Assembly (NCBI GenBank): GCA_943372995.1 | Contig: CALSAQ010000002.1 | Location: 1-64,000, forward strand | DNA length: 64,000 nt | DNA from: CAJBVG01 sp943372995 | GTDB taxonomy: Bacteria; Bacteroidota; Bacteroidia; Sphingobacteriales; Sphingobacteriaceae | Direction: 5' to 3' | Shown here: piece by piece, positions 43,147-52,897 of the stretch | Layout of the letters: each line of letters begins with the position of its first letter | How positions within the stretch are numbered: the first letter of the stretch is position 1 | Notes under the pieces: generated by a model | Told to the model about the DNA's origin: nothing | The model's database searches: none | Seen by the model: the letters and a program-made list of their open reading frames with translations, nothing else | Made by a program: the position numbers and the translations under genes

Positions 43147-44072
43147 TGCTTGTATCTGTTATTATTCCAGCTTACAACTCAGCAAAAACTATTGAAAAAA
43201 CACTTCAATCAGTTTTCGATCAAGATTATCCATCAATAGAGATTATTGTGGTAAACGATGGGTCTACTGATAATACAGATGAAATACTTTCAAAGTACAC
43301 TGATAAAATACAGTATTATAAACAAATAAATTCAGGAGTTAGTGTGGCGAGAAATTTTGGCTATTCAAAAGCTAAAGGAGAATATATCCAATATTTAGAT
43401 GCCGACGATTTGTTAGCTAAAGGAAAACTTACTAAGCAAGTAAATGCATTAAAAGAAACTGGAGCAGATGTGTCTTACGGCGATTGGACAAAGTTTAGTG
43501 AAGCTGATGGCAAAATGCTTGAACTTGAAACAATAGAAAAACAAATGGGAACTAGACCAGAAATTGAATTATATACTAATTTTTGGGTACCATTAGCTGC
43601 ATTATTATACACAAGAAAAATTACTGATAAAATTGGCACTTGGAACATTACATTACCAGTAATTCAAGATGCACGATATGCTTTGGATGCCGCTATACAT
43701 CGGGCTAAATTTACTTACACTTCTGGTGTAATGGCCTATTACCGAACACATCAAAGCGATTCATTATCGAATAAAAATAGATTGAATTTTATTTCAGATT
43801 GTTTTACTAATGCTCAACAAGTAGATAAGCTATGGAGAGTTGAATATAAAAATGATGTGGAGAAAAAAGATGCGACAATAAGTGTGTTGAGATTTTGTAT
43901 TTCCGAGTTTTCAATCCTCGATAAACTGAAACAAAAACAAGCAATAGATTTGCTATTAGAGATAGAGCCTAATTATGTCCCAAAGCAGGGTGCTGTAATG
44001 CGAGGCTTAAGTATGGTGTTTGGATATAGATTTGCAGAAAAGATTGCAACTATTAAAAGAAATTTAAATTGA
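43146..44072 (+). CDS. Family 2 glycosyltransferase
   Basis: The 308-residue GT-A enzyme starts SVIIPAYNSAKTIEKTLQSVFDQ, with VVNDGSTDNT, the DxD motif as YLDADD (about residues 78-83) and KGEYIQYLD. No transmembrane segment is seen. It uses a nucleotide sugar to extend the repeat unit at the cytoplasmic face. Linked by a one-base overlap to the wzt-like gene. Specificity unknown. Confidence 0.93.
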   Translation: MLVSVIIPAYNSAKTIEKTLQSVFDQDYPSIEIIVVNDGSTDNTDEILSKYTDKIQYYKQINSGVSVARNFGYSKAKGEYIQYLDADDLLAKGKLTKQVNALKETGADVSYGDWTKFSEADGKMLELETIEKQMGTRPEIELYTNFWVPLAALLYTRKITDKIGTWNITLPVIQDARYALDAAIHRAKFTYTSGVMAYYRTHQSDSLSNKNRLNFISDCFTNAQQVDKLWRVEYKNDVEKKDATISVLRFCISEFSILDKLKQKQAIDLLLEIEPNYVPKQGAVMRGLSMVFGYRFAEKIATIKRNLN

Positions 44073-45328
44073 AAATTTTACTAGCGTCAGAATATTTTTA
44101 TCCTAGTAGTAAAGGTGGGACAGAAATGTATGTTCTGCAACTAGCTAAGGAGTTGATACGAAATGGACACGAATGCATCGTACTAAGTTTATCAAACGAT
44201 AAACAAAAAGATAATTATGAAGGAGTATCCATTGTGTACGCTAATTATATTCATAACATATCATCAGAACAAGATAATCCAGAAAATTTCAATGAAATTT
44301 ATACGCTAGTAAAAGAAATAAACCCGGATGTATTTCATTTGCACACCTTAACTCCATCTCTAGGAGTTAACCACTTAGTGAAGCTTAAAGCATTTGGTAT
44401 AAAGGTGGTATTTACTGCACATATTACAAACTTTACATGTACAAGAGGCGATTTAATGTTGTATGGAGAAAAGGTTTGTGATGGATATATAGATAGGAAC
44501 AGATGCATGGATTGTTATTTGCAGAGTAAAAAAATTAATAATGTAGCAATAAGAAAATCGCTGATAGGTATGTCTAAACTTCCATTCAGTAGTTTTTTTA
44601 ATAAAGGGTTGGGTGTAGTGGGTAAAAAAATTAATGAACTCCATAAACTTCAAAATACATTAAATCATTTAGTTGTTGTTTCTCAATGGCAACAAAAAGT
44701 AATAGAGCTTAACCGGTTGAAATTTAAGGGGCTTTCGGTTTGTCGCCAAGCTGTACCATCAGAAATAATGTTGACAAATAAGAAACATAAAGTTGGCTCG
44801 AAAATTAAAATTGGATTTATTGGAAGAATAGTAAAAGTAAAGGGGCTTCATTATTTATTAGACATATTACTTGCTAATCCCTCAATAAAAGTTGATCTTC
44901 TTATTGCAGCCATAAAATCTAATAATGAAATAGAGTATTATGATCAGATGAAGCAAAAGTCTGATGAATTGGGAGCAAGCTGGATGGAAAATTTATCAGC
45001 AGATGCAGTAATAGAATTATTAGACGAAATGGATTTGTTAGTAGTGCCTTCAGTATGGTTAGAAACGGGTCCTTTTGTAATTTATGAAGCACTAGCAAGA
45101 AAGATACCTGTGTTAGCTTTTAATAAAGGTGGTGCAGTAGAGCTTATTACTAATAATAAAAACGGATGGCTGGTTGAAAACACACAAGAATTGGAGGAAA
45201 AAATTAAAATGATTGTTGCAAATCCTAGTAACATCGAACTTGCTTCTAATGAAATTGAATCTACACGCACTACTCATCAATTATATAAAGAAATAATAGA
45301 GGTATATAATCAAGTACAGATCAACTAA
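44069..45328 (+). CDS. Family 4 glycosyltransferase (TTG start)
   Basis: The start is a TTG overlapping the upstream TGA (TTGA). The N-terminus KILLASEYFYPSSKGGTEMYV is what the family expects, and no ATG fits upstream. The 419-residue GT-B protein has IGFIGRIVKVKGLHYLLDI and VPSVWLETGPFVIYEALARKIPVLAFNKGG with a canonical EX7E. An unusual Cys-rich stretch (CTRGDLMLYGEKVCDGYIDRN then CMDC) in the N-terminal half resembles metal-binding inserts in some O-antigen glycosyltransferases. Sugar unknown. Confidence 0.92.
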   Translation: MKILLASEYFYPSSKGGTEMYVLQLAKELIRNGHECIVLSLSNDKQKDNYEGVSIVYANYIHNISSEQDNPENFNEIYTLVKEINPDVFHLHTLTPSLGVNHLVKLKAFGIKVVFTAHITNFTCTRGDLMLYGEKVCDGYIDRNRCMDCYLQSKKINNVAIRKSLIGMSKLPFSSFFNKGLGVVGKKINELHKLQNTLNHLVVVSQWQQKVIELNRLKFKGLSVCRQAVPSEIMLTNKKHKVGSKIKIGFIGRIVKVKGLHYLLDILLANPSIKVDLLIAAIKSNNEIEYYDQMKQKSDELGASWMENLSADAVIELLDEMDLLVVPSVWLETGPFVIYEALARKIPVLAFNKGGAVELITNNKNGWLVENTQELEEKIKMIVANPSNIELASNEIESTRTTHQLYKEIIEVYNQVQIN

Positions 45329-45337
45329 ATAGTATAG

Positions 45338-46348
45338 ATGAAAATATTAATTACCGCAGACCCTTTTATTCCAGTTCCTCCAATACATTACGGAGGCATT
45401 GAGCGTATTATAGATATGATTATTGTGGAATATTTGAATGCAGGTAATGAAGTAACATTAATAGCACATCCAGATTCTAAACCAGATGAAAGATGTAGGT
45501 TGATCCCATATTCATCAGGTAAAGATAATGTAATCGCAAATGGATATTTAATAACCCAGACTTATTTCAAATATAGATTTGATATAATACATAGTTTTAG
45601 CAGGTTATTGTATTTGCTTCCATTGCTTCCCTTGTCGGTCCCGAAACTAATGTCATATCAAAGAGAACCTAGTATAGGGCAAATAAAAAAGGCTGTACAA
45701 CTTGCAAAAAGAAATACACTGTCGTTTACAGGCTGCAGTAATTACATCAGTAATCAGATTGCGAAATATGCAGATGCACACACCATATATAATGGAGTTC
45801 CATTAGAAGCATTTAAATTTAACGAACATCTACCCGACAATGCACCATTAGTTTTCCTTGGAAGAATTGAACACATAAAAGGAACTCACGTTGCCATTGA
45901 ATTAGCATTATTAACAAATAGAAAATTAATTATAGCAGGTAATGTCCCCGATGAACATAAAACATATTTTGAAGAAAAAGTAAAACCTTTTTTGTCTGAT
46001 AATATAAAATATATAGGGCCAGTAAATGATGTTCAAAAAAATGAGTTATTACAAAATGCTAGTGCTTTTCTAATGCCAATTTTATGGAATGAACCTTTTG
46101 GTATCGTTATGGCTGAAGCCTTAGCTTGCGGCACTCCTGTAATTGGATATAATCGTGGTTCTGTGCCAGAAGTAGTGGAGAATGGAGTTACAGGCTTTGT
46201 ATGTGAAACACTTGAAGGGATGGTTTCAGCAGTTCATAATTGTCATACCATTTCTCGTCGAAAAGTAAGAGAGAGTGCAGAGCGTAGATTTAGCGCTCAG
46301 GTAATCAGTAAAAATTATTTAGACTTATATAAAGAAAAAATAGGATGA
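45338..46348 (+). CDS. Family 4 glycosyltransferase
   Basis: The 336-residue GT-B protein has PVPPIHYGGIERIIDMI at the N-terminus, APLVFLGRIEHIKGTHVAIEL and LMPILWNEPFGIVMAEALACGTPVIGY (EX7E intact). The opening resembles UDP-glycosyltransferase-like members (AviGT4 type). It is soluble and probably membrane-associated through other proteins. It follows the previous gene by 9 bp and overlaps the next by four bases (ATGA). Confidence 0.94.
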   Translation: MKILITADPFIPVPPIHYGGIERIIDMIIVEYLNAGNEVTLIAHPDSKPDERCRLIPYSSGKDNVIANGYLITQTYFKYRFDIIHSFSRLLYLLPLLPLSVPKLMSYQREPSIGQIKKAVQLAKRNTLSFTGCSNYISNQIAKYADAHTIYNGVPLEAFKFNEHLPDNAPLVFLGRIEHIKGTHVAIELALLTNRKLIIAGNVPDEHKTYFEEKVKPFLSDNIKYIGPVNDVQKNELLQNASAFLMPILWNEPFGIVMAEALACGTPVIGYNRGSVPEVVENGVTGFVCETLEGMVSAVHNCHTISRRKVRESAERRFSAQVISKNYLDLYKEKIG

Positions 46349-47070
46349 GTATAGTAACTAGAGTCATAAAATCGCTGATTCCCGAATCAACCATAAAAAA
46401 ACTAAAGGCCAAGTATCATGTGCCCGACATGGAGTGGAGTTTGAAGAATTTATATACTAATGGATTTAGACCTAAATATATTTTAGATATAGGTGCTTAT
46501 GAAGGTGAATGGACATTAATGTGTAAGGAGATATTTAAAGACGCAAAATTTTTAATGATTGAAGCTCAATCGTCTAAATCCCCTAAATTAGACAGGATTA
46601 CATCTAGTACAGTAGATTACAAAATATGTTTGCTTGGCCCTCAAAGAAATAATAGTGCTAAGTTTTATATCAATGAAACTGTAAGTTCAGCTTTGCAAGA
46701 AACAGAAAAACAAAATCAAGAATATGTAGACATCGAGATGTTTACTTTAGATGAAGTGTTAGTTGAAAAAGCCATAACTAATGCAGATTTTATCAAATTA
46801 GATGTACAGGGTTTTGAATTGGAGGTTTTGAAGGGTGCCGTAAATTGTTTAAAAAATGCAGAAGTTGTATTAATGGAAGTGTCATTAATTGAAATTAATA
46901 AAGGAGCACCACTGATTCATGAAGTAATGAGTTTTATGACAGAAAGAGGTTTTGTTTGTTATGATATTTGCAGTATAGTAAGAAGACCATTAGATCAAGC
47001 CTTGTGGCAAACCGATTTAATTTTTGTAAAGGCTGCTTCAGCATTAGTATCGTCTAAAAAATACAAATAG
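46345..47070 (+). CDS. FkbM family methyltransferase (second copy)
   Basis: The 241-residue protein has the FkbM domain: YILDIGAYEGEWTLMCKEIF (SAM loop), LMIEAQSSKSPKL, ADFIKLDVQGFELEVLKGAV and EVVLMEVSLIEINKGAP. It differs strongly from the FkbM protein at 41102, so it is not a recent duplicate and may methylate another position. It overlaps its neighbours (ATGA upstream, TAG/GTG downstream). Confidence 0.9.
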   Translation: MSIVTRVIKSLIPESTIKKLKAKYHVPDMEWSLKNLYTNGFRPKYILDIGAYEGEWTLMCKEIFKDAKFLMIEAQSSKSPKLDRITSSTVDYKICLLGPQRNNSAKFYINETVSSALQETEKQNQEYVDIEMFTLDEVLVEKAITNADFIKLDVQGFELEVLKGAVNCLKNAEVVLMEVSLIEINKGAPLIHEVMSFMTERGFVCYDICSIVRRPLDQALWQTDLIFVKAASALVSSKKYK

Positions 47071-48101
47071 TGGAGTTAGCTACCCAAAGAGATAAACAAT
47101 ACTGGATTGATAACCTAAGAGCAATAGCATGTTTAATGGTTATTCTTTTGCATGTTAGTGGACCGTGGGTAAATAAACTGCAAAATTTCAACTCTTTCGA
47201 TTGGTGGAATGTAAACCTGTTGCATACTATATCAAGGTTTTGTGTACCTGTATTTGTTATGATTACAGGAGCACTAGTTATAGGCAAAATAAGTGAGTGG
47301 AAATTATTCTATAAACAAAAAATGGGGAGAGTATTAAGACCATTAGTATTCTGGTCTGTTTTTTATATTCTTTTTTATCAAGCGTATTCTATTTATCAAG
47401 GAGAGAATTGGAGCATCATAAGCTTTTTTGCTTTTGTTGTTGATTCAGTAATTTATGGTGCAGCATATCATCTATGGTATTTGTATTTAATTTTAGCACT
47501 ATACCTTTTTGTGCCAATACTCTCAGCTATTGTGCTAAAATGGAATAGTTTTCAAATACTCCTTTTACTTGTTTTGTGGATTTTAGTGTTAGCTACAGCT
47601 CAATATTTTGAAACGAATAAATTTGCTAATCTATTGAGATTTTGTTTTGGTTATATGGGTTATATGCTTTTAGGTTACTATATCGTGACCTATATTGCAG
47701 TTAACAAAACAAGTAACTTGTTTGGGTTTGCTTTTGTATTGCTTGGTATATTTGGTACTATTTTTTCAATCTATAAAAATTCAATACAGAATGGTTCTAT
47801 AGATTACTCGTGGTACTATTACTTAAATGTTAATGTGTTGGTATTGTCGGCTGGTGTGTTTATTACCTTTCGTCAGTTTAACACCTATTCAAAATGGTTG
47901 TCGAATATAGCTAAGCATAGCTTCGGGATCTACTTAATACATCTTTTCTATATTATGGTGGTAAATAGATTGCTTGGAAGTAATTATACTATTCCGGTAG
48001 TTTTTGAAACACTTTTAATAACGGCTTTTGTGGGAATACTTAGTTATAGTAGTATAATTTTAATGAAGAGAAGCATAGTGTTACGCGCGTATGTCGAATA
48101 A
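47070..48101 (+). CDS. Acyltransferase 3 family membrane protein (GTG start)
   Basis: The start is a GTG overlapping the upstream TAG by one base; no ATG fits. The 343-residue protein has about ten transmembrane segments. RDKQYWIDNLRAIACLMVILLHVSGP carries the catalytic-type His, and an Arg is in KMGRVLRP, both standard for acyltransferase 3. It likely O-acetylates a sugar, taking acetyl from the cytoplasmic side. It is one of two in the locus. Confidence 0.9.
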   Translation: MELATQRDKQYWIDNLRAIACLMVILLHVSGPWVNKLQNFNSFDWWNVNLLHTISRFCVPVFVMITGALVIGKISEWKLFYKQKMGRVLRPLVFWSVFYILFYQAYSIYQGENWSIISFFAFVVDSVIYGAAYHLWYLYLILALYLFVPILSAIVLKWNSFQILLLLVLWILVLATAQYFETNKFANLLRFCFGYMGYMLLGYYIVTYIAVNKTSNLFGFAFVLLGIFGTIFSIYKNSIQNGSIDYSWYYYLNVNVLVLSAGVFITFRQFNTYSKWLSNIAKHSFGIYLIHLFYIMVVNRLLGSNYTIPVVFETLLITAFVGILSYSSIILMKRSIVLRAYVE

Positions 48102-49338
48102 ATTAAAAGTTATAGTTTCTAATCCAGGAATGGGTGCACATGTTCGCCAAACGCTTAGGGCTTATTCTGAACATGGAATGTTGGATACTTTCTTTACGAC
48201 AGTTTATTTAAGAAAAACTAAATTAAATAAAGTATTTACCAATAAATACAAGTCGCTTAAATCACGACAGTTTATCGAGCTAGACGATAACAAAGTAAAA
48301 ACATTAGTTGTGCCGGAGCTTACAAGATTATTTTCGAGTAAGTTTTTTTCAAATAAAATTACAGATAGAATTTGGGAATGGTCGGAATTGTATTTCGATA
48401 AATGGGTGTCGTCTAAAATTAACAAATCAATAGATGTTTTACATGGGTATGAACACGCTAGCTTAGCTTCATTTAAACAGGCGACTAAGAAAAATATATT
48501 TAAAGTGTACGAACAACCCAGTGCACACCACTTATTTACTAAAAGAAATTGCATTGATCTATTATTAAATAACGAAAAATATTTTAGAGCGAATTTTGTA
48601 GACCTATACGATTCTGAATTATCTAGAAAGAGAAATTCTCGACGAAATGAAGAGATGATGCTTGCAGATATGATAGTATGTAATTCTACTTATGTGAAAA
48701 ACACATTAATCTTTGCAGGTGTTGATCAAACTAAAATTAAAGTAGTACCATTAGGTTTTCCAGAAGTATCAAGAAATACATTGATGGTAAGTTCTAAAAT
48801 AAAATTTATTGTATCTGGTAATTTATCTTATTTAAAAGGCATGCATCATGTGCTTAGAGTGTGGAGAGATTATGCAGATAAATTTGCGAATCATGAACTA
48901 ATATGCATTGGAACAGATAGCTTACATTCATCAGAATGGGAACATCTGCCAAAAAATGTTACAAAGTTAGACAGGTTAAATAATGAAGATTACTTAGAAT
49001 TAATGACGACAGCAGATGTTTTGATTCTAAATACTTACTCGGATGGATTTGGTATGGTGATTACGGAAGCTATGGCAAATGGACTAGCAGTTATAGCCAC
49101 AGAACATAGTATAGCCCCAGATATTATAGAACAAGGTGTTACAGGTAAAATTATACCAATAAATAATAATGAAGAGTTATTGAAATCGATGTTATGGATG
49201 ATTGATAATCCAGATGCACTGCTAGATATGAAAAACGAAGCAAGGAAAAAAGCTTCTACATACTCTTGGGAACAATACAGAAAGAAATTGACAGAAACGG
49301 TAGAAACTAGTTACCTTAATTGGAGTAATAATGACTAA
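48091..49338 (+). CDS. Family 4 glycosyltransferase
   Basis: The 415-residue GT-B protein opens with KLKVIVSNPGMGAHVRQTLRAYSE. The C-terminal half has KFIVSGNLSYLKGMHHVL and LNTYSDGFGMVITEAMANGLAVIATEH, with Asp at the first position of the EX7E motif. The first half is poorly similar to other members here, so the acceptor is probably different. It overlaps the acyltransferase gene by 11 bp and the next gene by 8 bp. Confidence 0.9.
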   Translation: MSNKLKVIVSNPGMGAHVRQTLRAYSEHGMLDTFFTTVYLRKTKLNKVFTNKYKSLKSRQFIELDDNKVKTLVVPELTRLFSSKFFSNKITDRIWEWSELYFDKWVSSKINKSIDVLHGYEHASLASFKQATKKNIFKVYEQPSAHHLFTKRNCIDLLLNNEKYFRANFVDLYDSELSRKRNSRRNEEMMLADMIVCNSTYVKNTLIFAGVDQTKIKVVPLGFPEVSRNTLMVSSKIKFIVSGNLSYLKGMHHVLRVWRDYADKFANHELICIGTDSLHSSEWEHLPKNVTKLDRLNNEDYLELMTTADVLILNTYSDGFGMVITEAMANGLAVIATEHSIAPDIIEQGVTGKIIPINNNEELLKSMLWMIDNPDALLDMKNEARKKASTYSWEQYRKKLTETVETSYLNWSNND

Positions 49339-50554
49339 GAAAATACTGTTACTTACAGCTGGTCATTTATCTTCTTGTCCACGTTTAATAAAAGAAGCCG
49401 AATTGTTGGAGAAAAGTGGATACCAAGTGGCAATCGTTTTTTTGGTATCAATAGAAAGTATTTACATTCAAGACAAACAAATTATAGAGGCTCATCCAAG
49501 CTGGGAATACCATCCAATTTATTGGATAGGAAATAAATCAAACAAGACAGATGTACTTAAATCAAAATTATATTATCAGTTCTGTAATAAACTAACATTA
49601 TCAAGCCCTTATATACAATCGACATCAAAATTATTAATAGATACAATTATTAATATAAAAGCAGATTTGTACATCGCCCATCACCCTAGTGTACTAGTCG
49701 CAGCAGCTAAAGCCGCTGAAAAGTATCAATCAAAATATACTTATGATATCGAAGATGCATTTCCGTATGTTGAAGACGAAAGGTTTGAAAATAATCCGAA
49801 CAAATTAATTCTTGATATAGAGAGAAAATACATAAAAAATGCAGTACTAATATCAGCCGCAAGCCCATTATATATTGACTTATATACGAAGAACTACCCC
49901 GGCATAGTGGAGCCCATCAGATTATTAAATGTTTTTGATGTTGTAGATAATGAAGTTATTGAATATAAAGATAGAAAAGACGGATCAAAGATATCTTTGT
50001 ATTGGGTTTCTCAAACTATAGGACTAAATAGAGGATTGAACGATTTGCTGAAAGCGATTAATAGTCTACCAATAAATAGTATTGAGTTACATTTACGAGG
50101 TAATGTTACAGAAGAAGTAAAAAGGCAGTTGTTAAGTGAAGTTAGTGATAAAAGAAATTTAGAAAACATATTCTTTCATGATACAGTTTCAGTAGATGAA
50201 TTAATGCGAAGGAATAAAGAACACGATATAGGATTTGCACTAGAAGCTAATTTAAGTTTGAATAGAGGGATGAGCATATCAAACAAAATACTAGATTATA
50301 TACGCTCGGGTTTAATGATAGCAGCAACATCAACAGAAGGGCATAAGTACGTAGTTGAAGATTTTGAAGGAGAGGCTATTCTATATAATGCTGGTGATGT
50401 GCAAAGTTTAACTCAACAGCTATTAGAATATATTAATAACCCAAGCAAAATAGATGCCGCTAAGCAAAAGAGCAGGTTGTTAGCCAAAACAAAATACAAT
50501 TGGAGTCTGGAGTCTAAGCAATGGTTAGAAAAGATTAATGCTATATTGAAATGA
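49331..50554 (+). CDS. Probable GT-B glycosyltransferase (divergent)
   Basis: The 407-residue protein begins KKILLLTAGHLSSCPRLIKEAELLEKSGYQVAIVFL, a pattern common in Bacteroidota polysaccharide loci, and ends with the segment DIGFALEANLSLNRGMSISNKILDYIRSGLMIAA. YDIEDAFPYVEDERF is a candidate catalytic loop. The standard EX7E motif is not evident, so activity should be tested rather than assumed. It overlaps the following gene by four bases (ATGA). Confidence 0.85.
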   Translation: MTKKILLLTAGHLSSCPRLIKEAELLEKSGYQVAIVFLVSIESIYIQDKQIIEAHPSWEYHPIYWIGNKSNKTDVLKSKLYYQFCNKLTLSSPYIQSTSKLLIDTIINIKADLYIAHHPSVLVAAAKAAEKYQSKYTYDIEDAFPYVEDERFENNPNKLILDIERKYIKNAVLISAASPLYIDLYTKNYPGIVEPIRLLNVFDVVDNEVIEYKDRKDGSKISLYWVSQTIGLNRGLNDLLKAINSLPINSIELHLRGNVTEEVKRQLLSEVSDKRNLENIFFHDTVSVDELMRRNKEHDIGFALEANLSLNRGMSISNKILDYIRSGLMIAATSTEGHKYVVEDFEGEAILYNAGDVQSLTQQLLEYINNPSKIDAAKQKSRLLAKTKYNWSLESKQWLEKINAILK

Positions 50555-51837
50555 AAAAAGTATTAATTATATCTCCACATTTCCCACCAGTTAACGCCGC
50601 AGATATGCATCGTATAAGACAAAGTTTGGCTTATTACGAACAAAATGGATGGGAACCTGAAGTTGTGATGGTGCATGAGGAATATGTAGAAGGAAATAAG
50701 GATGATTTACTGTTGGAGACAATCCCAAATCATATTAAAATTCATAAAGTAAAAGCATGGAGTACAAAGTATACCAGAAAAATTGGTTTAGGGAATGTAG
50801 CTATGCGATCTTTAGTATATTATTATAGATTGGTAAATCAGCTTCTTTCTAATAAAAAATACGATTTAATATTTTTTTCAACTACAGCTTTCCCTATTTG
50901 TGCATTGGGGAGAATTTGGAAAAGAAAATTTAAAGTGCCGTATATAATAGATATACAAGATCCATGGAGGTCTGATCATTACTTGCGTGTGTCTAAAAAA
51001 GATAGACCACCAAAATTCTGGTTCTCATACTTTATAGATACAATACTAGAGAGATGGAGTATAAAGAAAGTTGACGGATTAATGTCAGTATCTGAAAACT
51101 ATATTTCGGTATTGAAAAATAGATATCCAATAATAAAAAATGTACCTCATGCTGTAATACCATTTGCTGCTTATGAGAAAGATTTTGAACTGACAAAAAA
51201 ACTCACTCTCGAGAATCCGTTTTTCAATAGCAATGATGGATTCATTCATATGAGCTACGTAGGAAGGGGAGGTTTCGATATGGAAAAGTCGATTAGACTG
51301 ATTTTACTAGCAGTAAAAAAAGGCACTCAGTTATACGATAACTTTAGAAAATTAAAACTCTATTTTATAGGTACAAGTTACGACTCTTCTGGTAACGCTA
51401 AACCAACAGTTTTGCCACTTGCAAATAAAATAGGTGTATCGGATGCAGTAATAGAAGTGACACAAAGAATACCATATTTTCAAAGTTTGAAAGTATTAGG
51501 TGACTCAGACATATTAATGGTTCCTGGGTCTACAGACCCAAGTTATACAGCTTCAAAAATATATGGTTATGTATGGCTAAATAAGCCAATGTTTACTGTA
51601 TTTCATTCTAAGAGTAGTGTAAATACTTTTATAGAAGATGTAAATGCAGGTTTGGCTTTGAAATTTGATACTGAAAAAGAAGAAGTAGTGATTGATAAAA
51701 TCATAGAATATATTAACTCTTCTATTGAAAACAAGTTTAAGAGCCCAGAGATAAATAAAGAGAGATATGAGGAGTATTGTTCTCCTTATCAAGTAAAAAA
51801 GCAAGTCGTGTTATTTAATCATGTCGCAGGTAAATAG
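50551..51837 (+). CDS. Probable GT-B glycosyltransferase
   Basis: The 428-residue protein begins KKVLIISPHFPPVNAADMHRIRQSLAYYEQNGW, an opening typical of GT4-like enzymes with a long N-terminal domain. The middle has YIIDIQDPWRSDHYL and MSVSENYISVLKNRYP, and the C-terminal domain has YVGRGGFDMEKSI and ILMVPGSTDPSYTASKIYGY. There is no clean EX7E motif. It overlaps the acyltransferase gene by 17 bp. Confidence 0.87.
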   Translation: MKKVLIISPHFPPVNAADMHRIRQSLAYYEQNGWEPEVVMVHEEYVEGNKDDLLLETIPNHIKIHKVKAWSTKYTRKIGLGNVAMRSLVYYYRLVNQLLSNKKYDLIFFSTTAFPICALGRIWKRKFKVPYIIDIQDPWRSDHYLRVSKKDRPPKFWFSYFIDTILERWSIKKVDGLMSVSENYISVLKNRYPIIKNVPHAVIPFAAYEKDFELTKKLTLENPFFNSNDGFIHMSYVGRGGFDMEKSIRLILLAVKKGTQLYDNFRKLKLYFIGTSYDSSGNAKPTVLPLANKIGVSDAVIEVTQRIPYFQSLKVLGDSDILMVPGSTDPSYTASKIYGYVWLNKPMFTVFHSKSSVNTFIEDVNAGLALKFDTEKEEVVIDKIIEYINSSIENKFKSPEINKERYEEYCSPYQVKKQVVLFNHVAGK

Positions 51838-52897
51838 AATAAGTCAGCTCGATGCTTGGAGATCTATTTGCGCATTAGGAGTTCTTTGGATACACTCTTG
51901 GCAATTGTGCTCTAATCAAGCTATTGATGTGTTAGGGATTGATATTACAAAATATTTAAGTGTATTTGGTAATGGTGTTGATTTCTTCTTTGCAATTAGT
52001 GGTTTCTGTATGTATTATTTTTATGCAGATCAATTGCAAAATTTTTCTTGGAAAGAGATAAAAACATTTTTAATTAAAAGATGGTTTCGTATAGCTCCAG
52101 TATTTTATGTGGGGATTTTGATTTATTTACTGTTGAATTATTTTGTATTTAATCAAACAATTACATACTCCAAAATAATAGGAAATGTGTTCTTTATAAA
52201 TATTCTGTCGCCAGAATTTGAAATTGCGCCACATTTTTGGTCAATATCTACTGAGTGGCAGTTTTATTTGTTGCTTCCTTTGTTGTTATATATGAGATTG
52301 TATGCGAATAACTACCCCTTATTATTAAGCTTATTTACATTGTTGATTTTAGCTGTAGGAGTTGTAATGCTAACTTACAACAAGCAACTAGATTATCAAC
52401 TACCAGTTAGATTTATACAGTTTTCTACAGGAATGCTTTCTGCGTATTATTTAAAGAATAAAATCATAAAGAAAAATTACGGACTACTAGGATTTATACT
52501 TGGGGTTATTGTAATTGGTATAGGAAGGCTAATGAATACTAACAGTTTACTTTATTTTATTAATTCTGATATTTATTATGCATTAGTAAAATGCATAGGT
52601 TATGGACTAATGTCGGGAGGGTTTTCGTTACTTATCTATTTTTCTTTAGCACAAGATGCATTTATTTATAGAGCAATTAACACTAGAGTGTTGAGTTATC
52701 TAGGTAAAATATCGTATAGTTTCTACATTTGGCATGGGATTGTTTTGCAATTAACATGGTTGTTAATGCTGAGGTTTTATCCAGATGTTAACTCGACATT
52801 TTTAATAGCATTATTCATTATTTCTGCATTACTTACTACATTAATAGCTAGTATAAGCTATTATTACATCGAATTAAAAGTGGTATGGAAAAAATAA
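51821..52897 (+). CDS. Acyltransferase 3 family membrane protein (second copy)
   Basis: The 358-residue protein begins NRISQLDAWRSICALGVLWIHSW and has GNGVDFFFAISGFCMYYFY, IKRWFRIAPVFYVG and PHFWSISTEWQFYLLLPLL. These are strong acyltransferase 3/OafA signatures with His and Arg in the expected helices. Ten or so membrane helices follow. It belongs to a different subgroup from the 47070 gene, so two different acyl substitutions are likely. Confidence 0.93.
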   Translation: MSQVNRISQLDAWRSICALGVLWIHSWQLCSNQAIDVLGIDITKYLSVFGNGVDFFFAISGFCMYYFYADQLQNFSWKEIKTFLIKRWFRIAPVFYVGILIYLLLNYFVFNQTITYSKIIGNVFFINILSPEFEIAPHFWSISTEWQFYLLLPLLLYMRLYANNYPLLLSLFTLLILAVGVVMLTYNKQLDYQLPVRFIQFSTGMLSAYYLKNKIIKKNYGLLGFILGVIVIGIGRLMNTNSLLYFINSDIYYALVKCIGYGLMSGGFSLLIYFSLAQDAFIYRAINTRVLSYLGKISYSFYIWHGIVLQLTWLLMLRFYPDVNSTFLIALFIISALLTTLIASISYYYIELKVVWKK